Assembly (NCBI GenBank): GCA_030627625.1 | Contig: DAOURR010000011.1 | Span: 1 to 43,806, forward strand | Direction of reading: 5' to 3' | Source: UBA3103 sp002365855 | GTDB lineage: Bacteria > Bacillota > Desulfotomaculia > Desulfotomaculales > Pelotomaculaceae | Length of the DNA stretch: 43,806 nucleotides | Part shown: piece after piece, positions 16,222 to 24,353 of the stretch | Layout: every line of letters starts with the position of its first letter | How positions within the stretch are numbered: position 1 is the first letter of the stretch | The notes under the pieces: generated by a model | Databases searched by the model: none | Told to the model about the DNA's origin: nothing | The model's input: the letters and a program-made list of their open reading frames with translations, nothing else | Translations under genes and position numbers: made by a program

Positions 16222-16692
16222 ATGTTAAAAAAGCTTTTTTACAACGAAAAGGGCTTTACCATGGTCGAGATGATGGTAGTGCTGGTGATTATCTCCGTGC
16301 TGATAGCAGGGAGCGTCAAGTTCTACCTGGGCTATGTTGAGAACGCCAGGGTGATCAAGGCCAGGGCCCAGATCAGCATCATGCAGGCCTCTCTTGACGC
16401 TTATTATGCTGAGAATGCCAGGTATCCCACCGATAATAAAGGGCTGTTAAACGCGGGCATAAAGACGACCGGGGTTTCTCTGGAAATCGAAGCAGCCGAT
16501 CCCTGGGGCCTTCACTACGTCTATGCTGCCGGGAGCGCTAACCCGAATATTCACTATGTCCTGCACACCGGGTGCGCCAAAGTCCAGGGTGTTGATGATA
16601 CGTATGTTGCGGGCGAAGGGGCGGGCGGAAGTGTTTTAAGAGAGCCGGAGATCACCCCGGATATTAGCGCCGATGGAATCAAAACAGAGTAA
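16222..16692 (+). CDS. Type IV prepilin / GspG-like pseudopilin
   Basis: 156-residue prepilin with a short positively charged leader and the class III cleavage site NEKG|FTMVEMMVVLVIISVL, including Glu5 of the mature protein. The mature part keeps features of GspG-type (pseudo)pilins: LDAYYAENARYPTDNKGL and DPWGLHYVY. It may be the major pilin or a competence/secretion pseudopilin; only one pilin gene is present. ATG 16222 follows a GGGGTGATGG site. A large hairpin terminator follows. Minor pilins and the PilM/N/O alignment genes are not here. Confidence 0.88.
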   Translation: MLKKLFYNEKGFTMVEMMVVLVIISVLIAGSVKFYLGYVENARVIKARAQISIMQASLDAYYAENARYPTDNKGLLNAGIKTTGVSLEIEAADPWGLHYVYAAGSANPNIHYVLHTGCAKVQGVDDTYVAGEGAGGSVLREPEITPDISADGIKTE

Positions 16693-16715
16693 AAGCTTCG
16701 TAAAAAAACATATGA

Positions 16716-16784
16716 TTGTCACTAAAGCAAATACCCCGGATGCTGCCAGCTTTCGGAGTGTTTGCTTTAATGACAACTTTTTTG
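16716..16784. terminator. Large terminator after the pilin gene, probably bidirectional
   Basis: The arms at about 16716-16734 and 16758-16776 pair with two mismatches over 19 bases, with an inner CCGGA/TTCGG helix, followed by CTTTTTTG on the plus strand. On the minus strand the stem is followed by TCATATGTTTTTTT, so it can also end transcription of the small minus-strand ORF. Confidence 0.75.
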
Positions 16785-16861
16785 AGTTCTGATACATAAA
16801 TATATAGCGCATGTTAAATATAGATAGCCTTTATTCGATAAATAGGGCGGTAGGGCAAGGT

Positions 16862-17011
16862 TTACAATGTAATTAACAACTCAAATAGGTAGGTGGAATC
16901 CAAGGTGGCCGAAATTGCATACTTCCCCGGCATGGGCCAGAGTACCAGCATGAACACCAGCAGGACAAAGATAACGACTGAAGACCTCCATAGCAATAAC
17001 CCGCTTTTCAT
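16862..17011 (-). CDS. Small membrane protein ORF downstream of a riboswitch-like leader
   Basis: A 49-codon ORF starting at ATG 17011 with the site AAAGGGAGG 9 bases upstream. It begins MKSGLLLWRSS, has one hydrophobic span (about residues 11-27, VVIFVLLVFMLVLW), a short PMPGKY turn and a hydrophobic end. No family is recognised. A second ATG four bases upstream (17015) opens a different 44-codon frame with no membrane span; I prefer the first because of spacing and composition. The ORF lies on the minus strand between the pilin gene and a GEMM-like riboswitch. Confidence 0.55.
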   Translation of the reverse strand: MKSGLLLWRSSVVIFVLLVFMLVLWPMPGKYAISATLDSTYLFELLITL

Positions 17012-17058
17012 GCATGCCAACCTCCCTTTAAAGTAAAACAATACCTTTTTAATATCAG

Positions 17059-17086
17059 AACCTGCCCGTTTAGTTCCGGGCAGGTT
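17059..17086. promoter_or_regulatory. Hairpin between riboswitch-like element and small ORF
   Basis: AACCTGCCCG (17059-17068) pairs perfectly with CGGGCAGGTT (17077-17086). On the minus strand it lies after the riboswitch-like aptamer and before the ribosome site of the 49-codon ORF. It has no U-run after it, so it would be an expression-platform helix rather than a plain terminator. Confidence 0.5.
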
Positions 17087-17103
17087 ATTCAATGCCTGTT
17101 TTC

Positions 17104-17190
17104 CGGCAGCTGGCTGGCTTGGCGGTAGACCGCTTTAGCCCCTTTAGCTTTGCGCCGCCACCTTTCGGGGGGTTAGCCATTGTCGGTGCC
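17104..17190 (-). promoter_or_regulatory. Candidate c-di-GMP-I (GEMM) riboswitch aptamer
   Basis: Read on the minus strand, the element contains ATGGCTAACC, a hairpin capped by GAAA (CCCGAAAGG), then GGCGCAAAGCTAAAGGGGC followed by TAAAG, a GCGG-TCTA-CCGC arm, and AAGCCAGCC. This follows the order of conserved parts of GEMM-I: GGCAAACC, GAAA tetraloop, GACGCAAAGCC, GGGCCTAA, variable arm, AGCCGGGTTGCC. P1 could be TGGCT (17175-17179) with AGCCA. The tetraloop receptor and the 3' strand deviate from consensus, so identity is probable, not certain. It faces the 49-codon ORF, not the pilin gene. Confidence 0.6.
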
Positions 17191-17227
17191 ATAACTATTT
17201 ACAATGTGGCATGTTATTAAATATATG

Positions 17228-18907
17228 CTATACTTTGAACTGCAACGAGAGGACGTTTAAGCGGTCCACCATGCGCATTAATTTTTTGGCCAGGGAGTCG
17301 ATATCGTGCAGGTTCTCCGTTTGGACCCTGGTGTCGCTGCCTGCTCCCGAGCTTTTATTGACAGACTTAAGGAGTTTATCGATAATAGCGCTCTGGCTCT
17401 GCCTGATTTCATCGATACTGGCAGACTGCTGTCTTGCTGTTGAAATAGCCTCGTCTACCATAGCCTTTCCTTTCGCGAGTGTGCTCAGAACCTCTTCCAG
17501 GGAATTACCGGCTTTGCTGACAGCGCCGCGGCCTTCGCCCAGTTTCCTGATATGTTCGTCCAGCGCGCTTTCCGCATCGCACCAGGCGTTCTGAATTTCT
17601 TCAATTTCAGCGGTCATCTGGCTCAGTTGGCGGTTGGACTCTTCGGATATGCGGTGCAGGTCTTCCGCTGTACATGTCAGTTCCTCGTTGCCGGAACGCG
17701 CGGCTAAAAGCGCTATTTGAACTGTACACTGGGTGTTTCTTTCCAGCAGGCCGGCAAATTGTTCTGTGGTCATGCTAAACCGGCGGCTCCTGTCTTCCAG
17801 TAGCTTAAGCAGGCTGGCAGTGCTTTCCAGGGACTGACCGGACTCATCTATGCTGGCCGCTATTCTTGAAACAGCGTCAACTCCGCTTTCGCCGGCGCGT
17901 GAGGCCTTATTTACCTCGCCCACAACCTTCGCGACGCGGTCCAGGACATTTTTAGACTGGCCGGAAAGCTGCTCCGAGAGGTCCAGGGACTGCTTCAGGA
18001 TGTCGAGCTGTTCCTCAGTACCCTGCTTGATAATATCGAATGTCTGGGACAGCCTGTTGTTAGTGCGGTCGGAAGTTTGAAGCTGGCCCAGGATCTGCTC
18101 GGCCGACTTGTTGATGTCCAGGGCGCTGGACTTAACTGACTGGATCAGGTTGGCCAGGTGAACTGTCATGGTATTGAAGGCTGTCGCCAGGTCTCCCAGT
18201 TCGTCCTTGTTATGTACAGGCACTTTATAGGAAAAGTCACCTGTAGACAACCTTTCGGTTGCTGCAGTCAGGTCTCTCAGCGGCTTGTTCAGGATCCTCT
18301 TACTGATCAGCGCCGCCAGGAAGATCCCGGTCAGGGCAGCCATAAGAATAATGATGATCAGGCTGATGGTGGTTTCCTTGACGTGGCCGTTGAGGCCGGT
18401 CAGGTCAACGCCCATACTTATATACCCTATGGTGCTGCCGTTGGAAGATTTAACCGGGGAAAAGAAGTCCATGACCGTATTCTGACCTTGCTCATCGCTG
18501 CGAATTGCAGACACGTCAGCCTTGGCGGACATGGCGCTCTTCGTCTCCTCATCGCTTACCCATGTGCCTACCATTTTGGCATCGGTATGGGCAAGCACGC
18601 CCCCGTTCGCGTCAATAACCATAGCGTAGCTTACGTCCTGGTAGCTTCCCAGTTTCTTAACCAGGGTGTTTAGAAACTCCGTGTTGCCGGAATAAATAAA
18701 GTTACCGGTGAATGGCAGGGCGGTGTGAACGATATTCCAGCCTTTTTCTGTAAATTCTCTTTTCAGGAGGGCCTGGTCCTTTAGAAATATGGTTACACCA
18801 ACTGCAGACATTAGAAAAGTAATCAAAAGACATAGCGCTATAGCTATTTTTGTGGTTATGGAAAGCCTTATCCCGGATAATCCACCACCAATGCTTTTTA
18901 GCTTCAT
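17228..18907 (-). CDS. Chemoreceptor-like membrane protein with degenerate signalling tip
   Basis: 559 residues: an N-terminal span (~18-42), a periplasmic-type sensory region (~45-185; YAMVIDANGGVLAHTDAKMVGTW suggests a Cache fold), a second span (~188-212), a HAMP domain (KPLRDLTAATERLSTGDF...DELGDLATAFNTM), and a long coiled coil. In ordinary methyl-accepting proteins the tip reads TNLLALNAAIEAARAGE; here the corresponding segment is TQCTVQIALLAARSGNE, followed by AEDLHRISEESNRQ in place of ADEVRKLAEES. Most CheA/CheW contact residues are thus lost. It is the last gene of the Tad operon, 20 bases after tadC, behind TAGGAGG. It may signal without CheA, perhaps to the pilus; this is inference. 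Confidence 0.85.
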   Translation of the reverse strand: MKLKSIGGGLSGIRLSITTKIAIALCLLITFLMSAVGVTIFLKDQALLKREFTEKGWNIVHTALPFTGNFIYSGNTEFLNTLVKKLGSYQDVSYAMVIDANGGVLAHTDAKMVGTWVSDEETKSAMSAKADVSAIRSDEQGQNTVMDFFSPVKSSNGSTIGYISMGVDLTGLNGHVKETTISLIIIILMAALTGIFLAALISKRILNKPLRDLTAATERLSTGDFSYKVPVHNKDELGDLATAFNTMTVHLANLIQSVKSSALDINKSAEQILGQLQTSDRTNNRLSQTFDIIKQGTEEQLDILKQSLDLSEQLSGQSKNVLDRVAKVVGEVNKASRAGESGVDAVSRIAASIDESGQSLESTASLLKLLEDRSRRFSMTTEQFAGLLERNTQCTVQIALLAARSGNEELTCTAEDLHRISEESNRQLSQMTAEIEEIQNAWCDAESALDEHIRKLGEGRGAVSKAGNSLEEVLSTLAKGKAMVDEAISTARQQSASIDEIRQSQSAIIDKLLKSVNKSSGAGSDTRVQTENLHDIDSLAKKLMRMVDRLNVLSLQFKV

Positions 18908-18927
18908 GGGTTTTCAACCTCCTAATT

Positions 18928-19845
18928 TTACATAAATGTATCAACAATCTGTATGGCTGCGGGTCCCAGCAGGACTATGAAGATCGCCGGAAAGATAAAG
19001 AATACCAGCGGAAAGATGATTTTAATAGGGGTTTTCATGGCTGCTTCCTCCGCGCGCTGCCGGTATTTCTGGCGCATCTGCTCAGACTGCAGGCGCAGGA
19101 TGTTGCCTATGCTGATCCCCAGCTGGTCGGCCAGGATTACTGCCCCGGTGAAAGTGGAGAGGTCGTCCACGTCCGCCCGCTTGGACATATCCCTGAGCGC
19201 GTCGATCCTGGGCTTGCCCATTTTTATCTCCTGGAGCATCTTAAAAAATTCCCCGGTAAGGACACCTTTGGTCTTCTCAACCACCTTAATCAGCGCGCCG
19301 TCGAAGCCGAGGCCTGCCTCGACACTGACCGTCAGGAGGTCAAGTACGTCGGGAAGGGACTTTTCAACTTCCTGCTTGCGCGCCTGGCTCTTCCTGCCCA
19401 GGTAAAAATCCGGCAAAACCCAGCCGATAGCCAGGCCGGCAGCACCCATCAAGACCTGCTGGGTGATGCTCTTACCTGTTAATTCAGTAAGGCCCCAGAG
19501 GAGGAGGGCGGTGCCTGCGGCGGTAAAATACTTAAGAACCAGGAGTTCCCTAGGGGCGATCTTATCATTGATGCCTGCCCTGTCTATTTTTTGGGCCAGC
19601 TCCGCTTCTTTTTCGGCGGGCATGGATTTAGAAATAAGCCGGGTGACTCTCGTCGCGAGAGGCTTGACGATTCTGCTGAACAGAGGCGCTTTTAACTCCT
19701 GCTCACGCAGCGAGGGCTTTCTGCTCCCGACAACCTCGGTAACCCTTTTCTCAACCTCAAGCCGTCCTTTGGACGTCTGGTTGTATATAGCCAGAATAAA
19801 AAGCACAGCGTCTATAAAAACAACGATGATGATCAGCGTTAACAA
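18928..19845 (-). CDS. tadC: Tad pilus platform protein TadC
   Basis: 305-residue inner-membrane protein with the T2SSF domain of Tad systems: LPDVLDLLTVSVEAGLGFDGAL in the middle, ADQLGISIGNILRLQSEQMRQKYRQRAEEAAMKTPIKIIFPLVFFIFPAI at the end (split by me into recognisable parts: ADQLGISIG, RAEEAAMK, FPLVFFIFPA), and an N-terminal span. With TadB it forms the platform for Flp pilin assembly. TTG 19845 is the start, behind AGGAGGG. It follows tadB by 12 bases. Confidence 0.9.
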   Translation of the reverse strand: MLTLIIIVVFIDAVLFILAIYNQTSKGRLEVEKRVTEVVGSRKPSLREQELKAPLFSRIVKPLATRVTRLISKSMPAEKEAELAQKIDRAGINDKIAPRELLVLKYFTAAGTALLLWGLTELTGKSITQQVLMGAAGLAIGWVLPDFYLGRKSQARKQEVEKSLPDVLDLLTVSVEAGLGFDGALIKVVEKTKGVLTGEFFKMLQEIKMGKPRIDALRDMSKRADVDDLSTFTGAVILADQLGISIGNILRLQSEQMRQKYRQRAEEAAMKTPIKIIFPLVFFIFPAIFIVLLGPAAIQIVDTFM

Positions 19846-19857
19846 GGAGCAACCCTC

Positions 19858-20829
19858 CTAAACCTGGATTTGAACAATCTTTCTAATCAGAGCAATCCCC
19901 ATCAGCTGTGACAGGAAGGCTACAGACACCATGGCCAGGCCGGCCTTGTTGGTGAACAGCGGTGTTATGTACTCTGGGTTCATAAAGAATATAGCCAGAG
20001 CCAGCAGGAAGGGGAGCAGCCCTATCACAAGGCCAGATAGCCTTCCCTGGGCGGTGAGTGTTTTAATCTCTCCTTTAATCCTGACCCGCTCTCTAATTGT
20101 ATTTGCAATGTTGTCGAGAACTTCCGCCAGGTTGCCCCCGACCTGGCGCTGGATCAATACAGCCGTCACCACCAGCTCGAAGTCGGCACTGCTCACCCTT
20201 GAGGTCATGGCGGTGAGGGCTTCTTCCGTGGGAGTGCCCCAGTTCATTTCCTGCAGCGCTGCGCCGAACTCCTTTGATATCGGGTCGGGCATTTCCTTGC
20301 GTACCATATCCATGGCTTGGAGAAAGCTGAAACCGGAGCGGAGTGAGTTGGCCATAACGATCAGGGCGTCGTTGATCTGGGAGTTGAACTTCGCGATGCG
20401 CCTCGCCAGAGCCATCCGCAGCATAAAGCGGGGCAGGTACCATCCGAGGACTGCGGCCAGCAGACCTGCTGCCGGATTTCCGGTAACCAGGAGAAAGAAC
20501 AAGCCGCTGCAAACGACTGTAATGACGCTGAGCCCCAGGAACTCTTCACCATTTAAGGGGATGTCGGCCCTGGCCAGCTCTGAGTCCACCTTTGCGGTTA
20601 TTTTTTTGGCAATAAACGGCCTGCCTGAGTATTCCAGAACCTTACGGCCAGCCGCTATATTCCTGTTTTTATTCTTTACGCCGGCCACAACGTCGCGCAT
20701 CCGCTCCCCGAAAACACGCTTCATCCTGACGGTGACGATTTCCTGTTCCCCTGCTTTTAGCTGCTTAACACCTAAAAAAGTAAGGAAGATGGCCAGGAAC
20801 ACGAGCCCGGCTATTACGTTAAGATCCAT
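19858..20829 (-). CDS. tadB: Tad pilus platform protein TadB
   Basis: 323-residue T2SSF-domain membrane protein with an N-terminal span (residues 5-22), a middle pair of spans (~105-140), and the conserved TadB core NDALIVMANSLRSGFSFLQAM and VGGNLAEVLDNIANTIRER, then a C-terminal hydrophobic hairpin. It stands between tadA and tadC, the usual Tad order. ATG 20829 lies just after a GGGAGGTTAT site. Confidence 0.92.
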   Translation of the reverse strand: MDLNVIAGLVFLAIFLTFLGVKQLKAGEQEIVTVRMKRVFGERMRDVVAGVKNKNRNIAAGRKVLEYSGRPFIAKKITAKVDSELARADIPLNGEEFLGLSVITVVCSGLFFLLVTGNPAAGLLAAVLGWYLPRFMLRMALARRIAKFNSQINDALIVMANSLRSGFSFLQAMDMVRKEMPDPISKEFGAALQEMNWGTPTEEALTAMTSRVSSADFELVVTAVLIQRQVGGNLAEVLDNIANTIRERVRIKGEIKTLTAQGRLSGLVIGLLPFLLALAIFFMNPEYITPLFTNKAGLAMVSVAFLSQLMGIALIRKIVQIQV

Positions 20830-20849
20830 TTAATAACCTCCCGTCAGTA

Positions 20850-22208
20850 TCATAATATGGAGGGGTCAAACGTCTCGAATGGCAGGTTAATGCCGTATGC
20901 CTCAAGCTGGTTGAGGAATTTTGGCCTGATTCCGGTAGCGATGAACCTGCCCTTGATTTTACCTTCTTCGTCGATGCCTTCCTGTTTAAAAACGTAGATA
21001 TCCTGGAGGACAATGATATCACCTTCCATACCCTGGACCTCGGTAATATGGGTGATTTTCCGCGAGCCGTCCTTCATCCTGCTTTGCTGGATAATCAGGT
21101 TTATGGCAGACGATATTTGCTCGCGGATAGCTTTAATGGGCAGATCCATCCCTGCCATCAGGACCATAGTTTCAAGGCGTGAAAGCATGTCTCTGGGCGA
21201 GTTGGCGTGGCCGGTGGTCAATGAGCCATCGTGGCCTGTATTCATCGCCTGGAGCATATCCAGCGCTTCTCCGCTGCGGACTTCGCCGACCACAATGCGG
21301 TCAGGGCGCATCCTTAAAGAGTTACGGACGAGGTCACGGATGCTGATGGCGCCTTTCCCCTCAATGTTAGGCGGCCTGCTTTCCAGGGTTAATACATGTT
21401 TTTGCCTGAGCTGCAGTTCAGCGGCGTCCTCAATAGTTACAATCCGCTCGTCCTCAGGGATAAAGCTGGAAAGTACGTTCAGGGTGGTGGTTTTACCGCT
21501 GCCGGTTCCCCCGGAAACAACGACGTTCAGCCTGCCCTTGACACAGGAATCGATGAAATCAGCTATCTGCGGAGTGATAGTTCCAAACTCGATCAGGTTT
21601 TGGACAGTGACGGGGTCTTTGAAAAATTTTCGAATCGTAATTGTCGGCCCTTTTAAAGACAGCGGGGGAATGATCGCGTTTACCCTGGAGCCGTCCGGCA
21701 GTCGGGCGTCAACCATGGGCATGCTCTCGTCGATGCGCCTGCCCAGCGGCGCCACAATCTTTTCTATAACGTGCATAACATGGTTGTTGTTGCGGAAAAA
21801 AACGTCAGTAAGCTCGATCTTCCCTTTTCTTTCAATGTAAACGTTGTCCGGTCCATTCACCATGACCTCGGTTATATCCGGGTCATTTAAGAGAGGGGTG
21901 ATGGGGCCGAAAGCAATTGAGTCGTCAGAAATTTCTTTGGCAATGCGCAGCCTGTCAAGGCGCGGGATATGGTCCCCTTCCTTTTTGAGGATGTCCAGAA
22001 CCATTTCCTCAATTTTTGCTGACATTTCTTCCTGGTCATTATCCGCGGCCATTTCTTTGAGTTCTTCAATTATTTTTCTATGCAGGTCAGTTTTTAAATC
22101 AACAAAGGGGTCTTTTTTGTGATGTGAAAGCTTTCGCGGCGAGTTCATGCTCAAACTATCCTCTGAATCGGACATTTTATGTTTTTCCATTCTAGCCAAC
22201 AGTGACAT
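20850..22208 (-). CDS. tadA: Tad pilus assembly ATPase TadA (CpaF)
   Basis: 452-residue secretion ATPase of the CpaF family. Motifs: EVMVNGPDNVYIERKGK in the N-domain, SGGTGSGKTTTLN (Walker A), IEDAAELQLRQ (Asp box), RPDRIVVGEVRSGEALDML (Walker B), TGHDGSLTTGHANS (His box). It powers assembly of the Flp pilus. The first ~50 residues are charged and probably unstructured. ATG 22208 follows AAAAGGAAA... and a GAGAGGTGAAAT site. It lies between cpaE and tadB. Confidence 0.94.
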   Translation of the reverse strand: MSLLARMEKHKMSDSEDSLSMNSPRKLSHHKKDPFVDLKTDLHRKIIEELKEMAADNDQEEMSAKIEEMVLDILKKEGDHIPRLDRLRIAKEISDDSIAFGPITPLLNDPDITEVMVNGPDNVYIERKGKIELTDVFFRNNNHVMHVIEKIVAPLGRRIDESMPMVDARLPDGSRVNAIIPPLSLKGPTITIRKFFKDPVTVQNLIEFGTITPQIADFIDSCVKGRLNVVVSGGTGSGKTTTLNVLSSFIPEDERIVTIEDAAELQLRQKHVLTLESRPPNIEGKGAISIRDLVRNSLRMRPDRIVVGEVRSGEALDMLQAMNTGHDGSLTTGHANSPRDMLSRLETMVLMAGMDLPIKAIREQISSAINLIIQQSRMKDGSRKITHITEVQGMEGDIIVLQDIYVFKQEGIDEEGKIKGRFIATGIRPKFLNQLEAYGINLPFETFDPSIL

Positions 22209-22251
22209 TTATTTCACCTCTCAAAAGGAAAAGAGTTTTTTGCTTAATAGG

Positions 22252-23478
22252 TTAGAAGCTGAAGATCCTGCCAACAATAGATTTCTTGGTGTTTTCTTTT
22301 GCTTCCAGGCCGGACTCGGGTAAGTAGAACTCCCTGGCAAAGCTTTTAATGCTCTGGGCAATCCTGCTGTTGGCCTGGGTCAAAACCAGAGGGTGTCCTT
22401 TATTGATCGAAGAAAGGACAGTTTTTTCATCGTAGGGCAAAATTGCAGCCGGTGAACGGTTGAGCCTCTTTTCGAGTTCGGAGATCTTGATCCCGTAATC
22501 TAGGGTTGACTGGTTTAAAACCAGCCGGACCTTGTCTGACTGCCTAAGTGTTTCCAGAACCTCGAGGTCAGTTTTGACGTGCTTTATGGCCGGGAGGTCG
22601 CGGGTAAACGTCAACAGGATATCGTCAGCGAGTTCCAGGACGCTCAGGGTTAAGTCATTAAAAAGAGGGGGGGTGTCTACGATAATATAATCAAAGTTTT
22701 TCTTCAATAATTTTAAAATTTCTTCAGTATGTCCAGCCGTGATGGCTTCGGCCTCTTCCGGTCGCAGCGGCGCGGGAAGGATCTTAAGACCGGACATATG
22801 AGGTACGAGATAGGTATTGACTAGTGAAAATTCGAGTTCTTCCTCTTCCTTAACCATGTCGGCGATTGTCCCTTTTGGTGACAAATTCAGCATTACGGTT
22901 ACGTCACCACCCTGGAGGTTGAGGTCGATCAAGGCTACTCTTTTTCCTGTTTCCTGGGCCAGGCATACCGCCAGGTTGCAGGATATTGTGGTCTTGCCTA
23001 CGCCCCCCTTGCTTGAGAAAACAACCATGATCCTGTTTTCAGGCTGCTTTACCTCAGGCTTTTCCTCTACAGGGGGAGATGTGTTGATCTTAGTTGCCCT
23101 TACTTTGTATGAATTATTGACGCGGCGGATGGTCTCAGCCAGGTCGTTACTGCTGAAGGGCTTGACCAGGTAATCCCTGGCCCCTGCAGCCATGGCCTTT
23201 CTCAGGTATTCGGGCTCTCCCTGGATGGAAATGATTACAATAGCTGTATCCGGCATTTTGTTTGAGATCGCCTCAGAGGCGGCGATCCCGTCCATCCCAG
23301 GCATATTGATATCCATCAGCACGACATCAGGGTTGAGTTCCTCGGCCAGGCGCAGGGCTTCTTCGCCGTCGCCGGCCTCTCCCACCACGACGATGTCTTC
23401 TTCAAAATGCAGCAGACGTTTTATATCTTCACGGGTGTTTTCGATATCGTCGACCACTAGGACGCTGGTCTTGGTCAT
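22252..23478 (-). CDS. cpaE: CpaE/TadZ-like protein: receiver domain plus MinD/ParA ATPase
   Basis: 408 residues in two parts. Residues 1-120 form a CheY-like receiver with intact site: D10/D11, phospho-acceptor D56 (VLMDINMPGMDG), S84 and K106 (LVKPF). Residues ~148-380 form a MinD/ParA ATPase with the deviant Walker A SSKGGVGKTT, LIDLNLQGGD and IIVDTPP. CpaE/TadZ proteins place the Tad machine at the pole; in many the receiver is degenerate, whereas here it could be phosphorylated. The DegS-like kinase upstream is one candidate partner (inference). ATG 23478 follows GGAGGTTTT. Confidence 0.92.
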   Translation of the reverse strand: MTKTSVLVVDDIENTREDIKRLLHFEEDIVVVGEAGDGEEALRLAEELNPDVVLMDINMPGMDGIAASEAISNKMPDTAIVIISIQGEPEYLRKAMAAGARDYLVKPFSSNDLAETIRRVNNSYKVRATKINTSPPVEEKPEVKQPENRIMVVFSSKGGVGKTTISCNLAVCLAQETGKRVALIDLNLQGGDVTVMLNLSPKGTIADMVKEEEELEFSLVNTYLVPHMSGLKILPAPLRPEEAEAITAGHTEEILKLLKKNFDYIIVDTPPLFNDLTLSVLELADDILLTFTRDLPAIKHVKTDLEVLETLRQSDKVRLVLNQSTLDYGIKISELEKRLNRSPAAILPYDEKTVLSSINKGHPLVLTQANSRIAQSIKSFAREFYLPESGLEAKENTKKSIVGRIFSF

Positions 23479-23493
23479 TGTTAAAACCTCCTT

Positions 23494-24201
23494 TTATTGA
23501 ACCAGGTTGTTCATTCTGGTCATGGGAAGAGTTAAAGTATTATTGTCTGTTGCAGCGCGCAGGGCCAGCCGGATTGATGCTTGTTCCGAGCACAGCACCA
23601 GTGGCTGCATCTGCTCAGGGGCTACCAGCAGGGTCAGGGTGCTCGCCGGGGCCCTGTTTTTGCCGTCTGCACCTTTAGCTGCGGACGCGTCGGTAATCTG
23701 GTCTATAGATAGAACAGGAACATTCTGGATGACCAGAGTAGTGAGGATACCCTGAAAATCAAAGGTACCCATAACGTCAACCCGGTCGCCTGGAAGAATT
23801 TGGCCGGCTACACCGGAAACTTCATTAACTGCAATTGTTACAGCCCGTTTGCCGGGTTCAATCAGGTAGGACAGTCCGTCAGAAGACTCTTTTCCTGTAG
23901 CCAGCTTGTCCCGCAGGACCTGCTCACCGGGTAGTATCTCGGACTTAACTGTCTTTCCGACAACTTCCTTTACATCGATCGCCGCTTTTGGGTTGATATA
24001 CTTGGTAGGTACTTCCTTAATCTCGACCATCTGGGCAGTCACCTGGGTTTTAGCCGGGATACGCTGGCTGGCCGCGACGACTTTAGCGAAGTCACCTTCG
24101 ACCTGGTAGGTCTTTTTCATATTATCCAGGTACATATATATACCGCCGGCGGCTGCCAGGCCGACCAACACTGCTAAAATCAAGATCAGCTTATTTTTCA
24201 T
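23494..24201 (-). CDS. cpaB: Flp pilus assembly protein CpaB (RcpC)
   Basis: 235 residues: N-terminal membrane anchor (residues 4-24), then a SAF domain (VVAASQRIPAKTQVTAQMVEI..., GEQVLRDKLA) and an RcpC-type domain (GKRAVTIAVNEVSGVAGQILPGDRVDV). CpaB acts in the periplasmic/outer-face part of Tad systems; in a monoderm cell it would sit in the wall zone. It starts at ATG 24201 behind AGAGGTG. It lies 15 bases before cpaE. Confidence 0.9.
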   Translation of the reverse strand: MKNKLILILAVLVGLAAAGGIYMYLDNMKKTYQVEGDFAKVVAASQRIPAKTQVTAQMVEIKEVPTKYINPKAAIDVKEVVGKTVKSEILPGEQVLRDKLATGKESSDGLSYLIEPGKRAVTIAVNEVSGVAGQILPGDRVDVMGTFDFQGILTTLVIQNVPVLSIDQITDASAAKGADGKNRAPASTLTLLVAPEQMQPLVLCSEQASIRLALRAATDNNTLTLPMTRMNNLVQ

Positions 24202-24257
24202 CTTTACACCTCTCTATATTTTTGTTGAGTTTAATGTGGGGGTCTTTTTAAACCAAC

Positions 24258-24281
24258 TGGATCAAAAAAGATTTTGATCCA
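24258..24281. promoter_or_regulatory. Palindrome upstream of cpaB
   Basis: TGGATCAAAA (24258-24267) and TTTTGATCCA (24272-24281) form a perfect 10-bp inverted repeat in the 152-base gap between the TadG-like gene and cpaB. It could be an operator, or a hairpin that tunes expression between the pseudopilin genes and the machine genes. Confidence 0.4.
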
Positions 24282-24353
24282 AATTCTCACCACCACCTGA
24301 AAAGACAGTTTGCTTAAATTTTAAATGCTCTGCGGGGAACTACGCGGGTTAAT

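Noticed and set aside
19931..20833. A long open frame of 300 codons on the plus strand antisense to tadB
   Set aside because: It is a shadow of the GC-biased tadB codons, with Ser/Arg-rich composition, no ribosome site and no recognisable motif.
21013..21840. A 275-codon frame antisense to tadA
   Set aside because: Explained by tadA codon usage on the other strand; no protein-like features.
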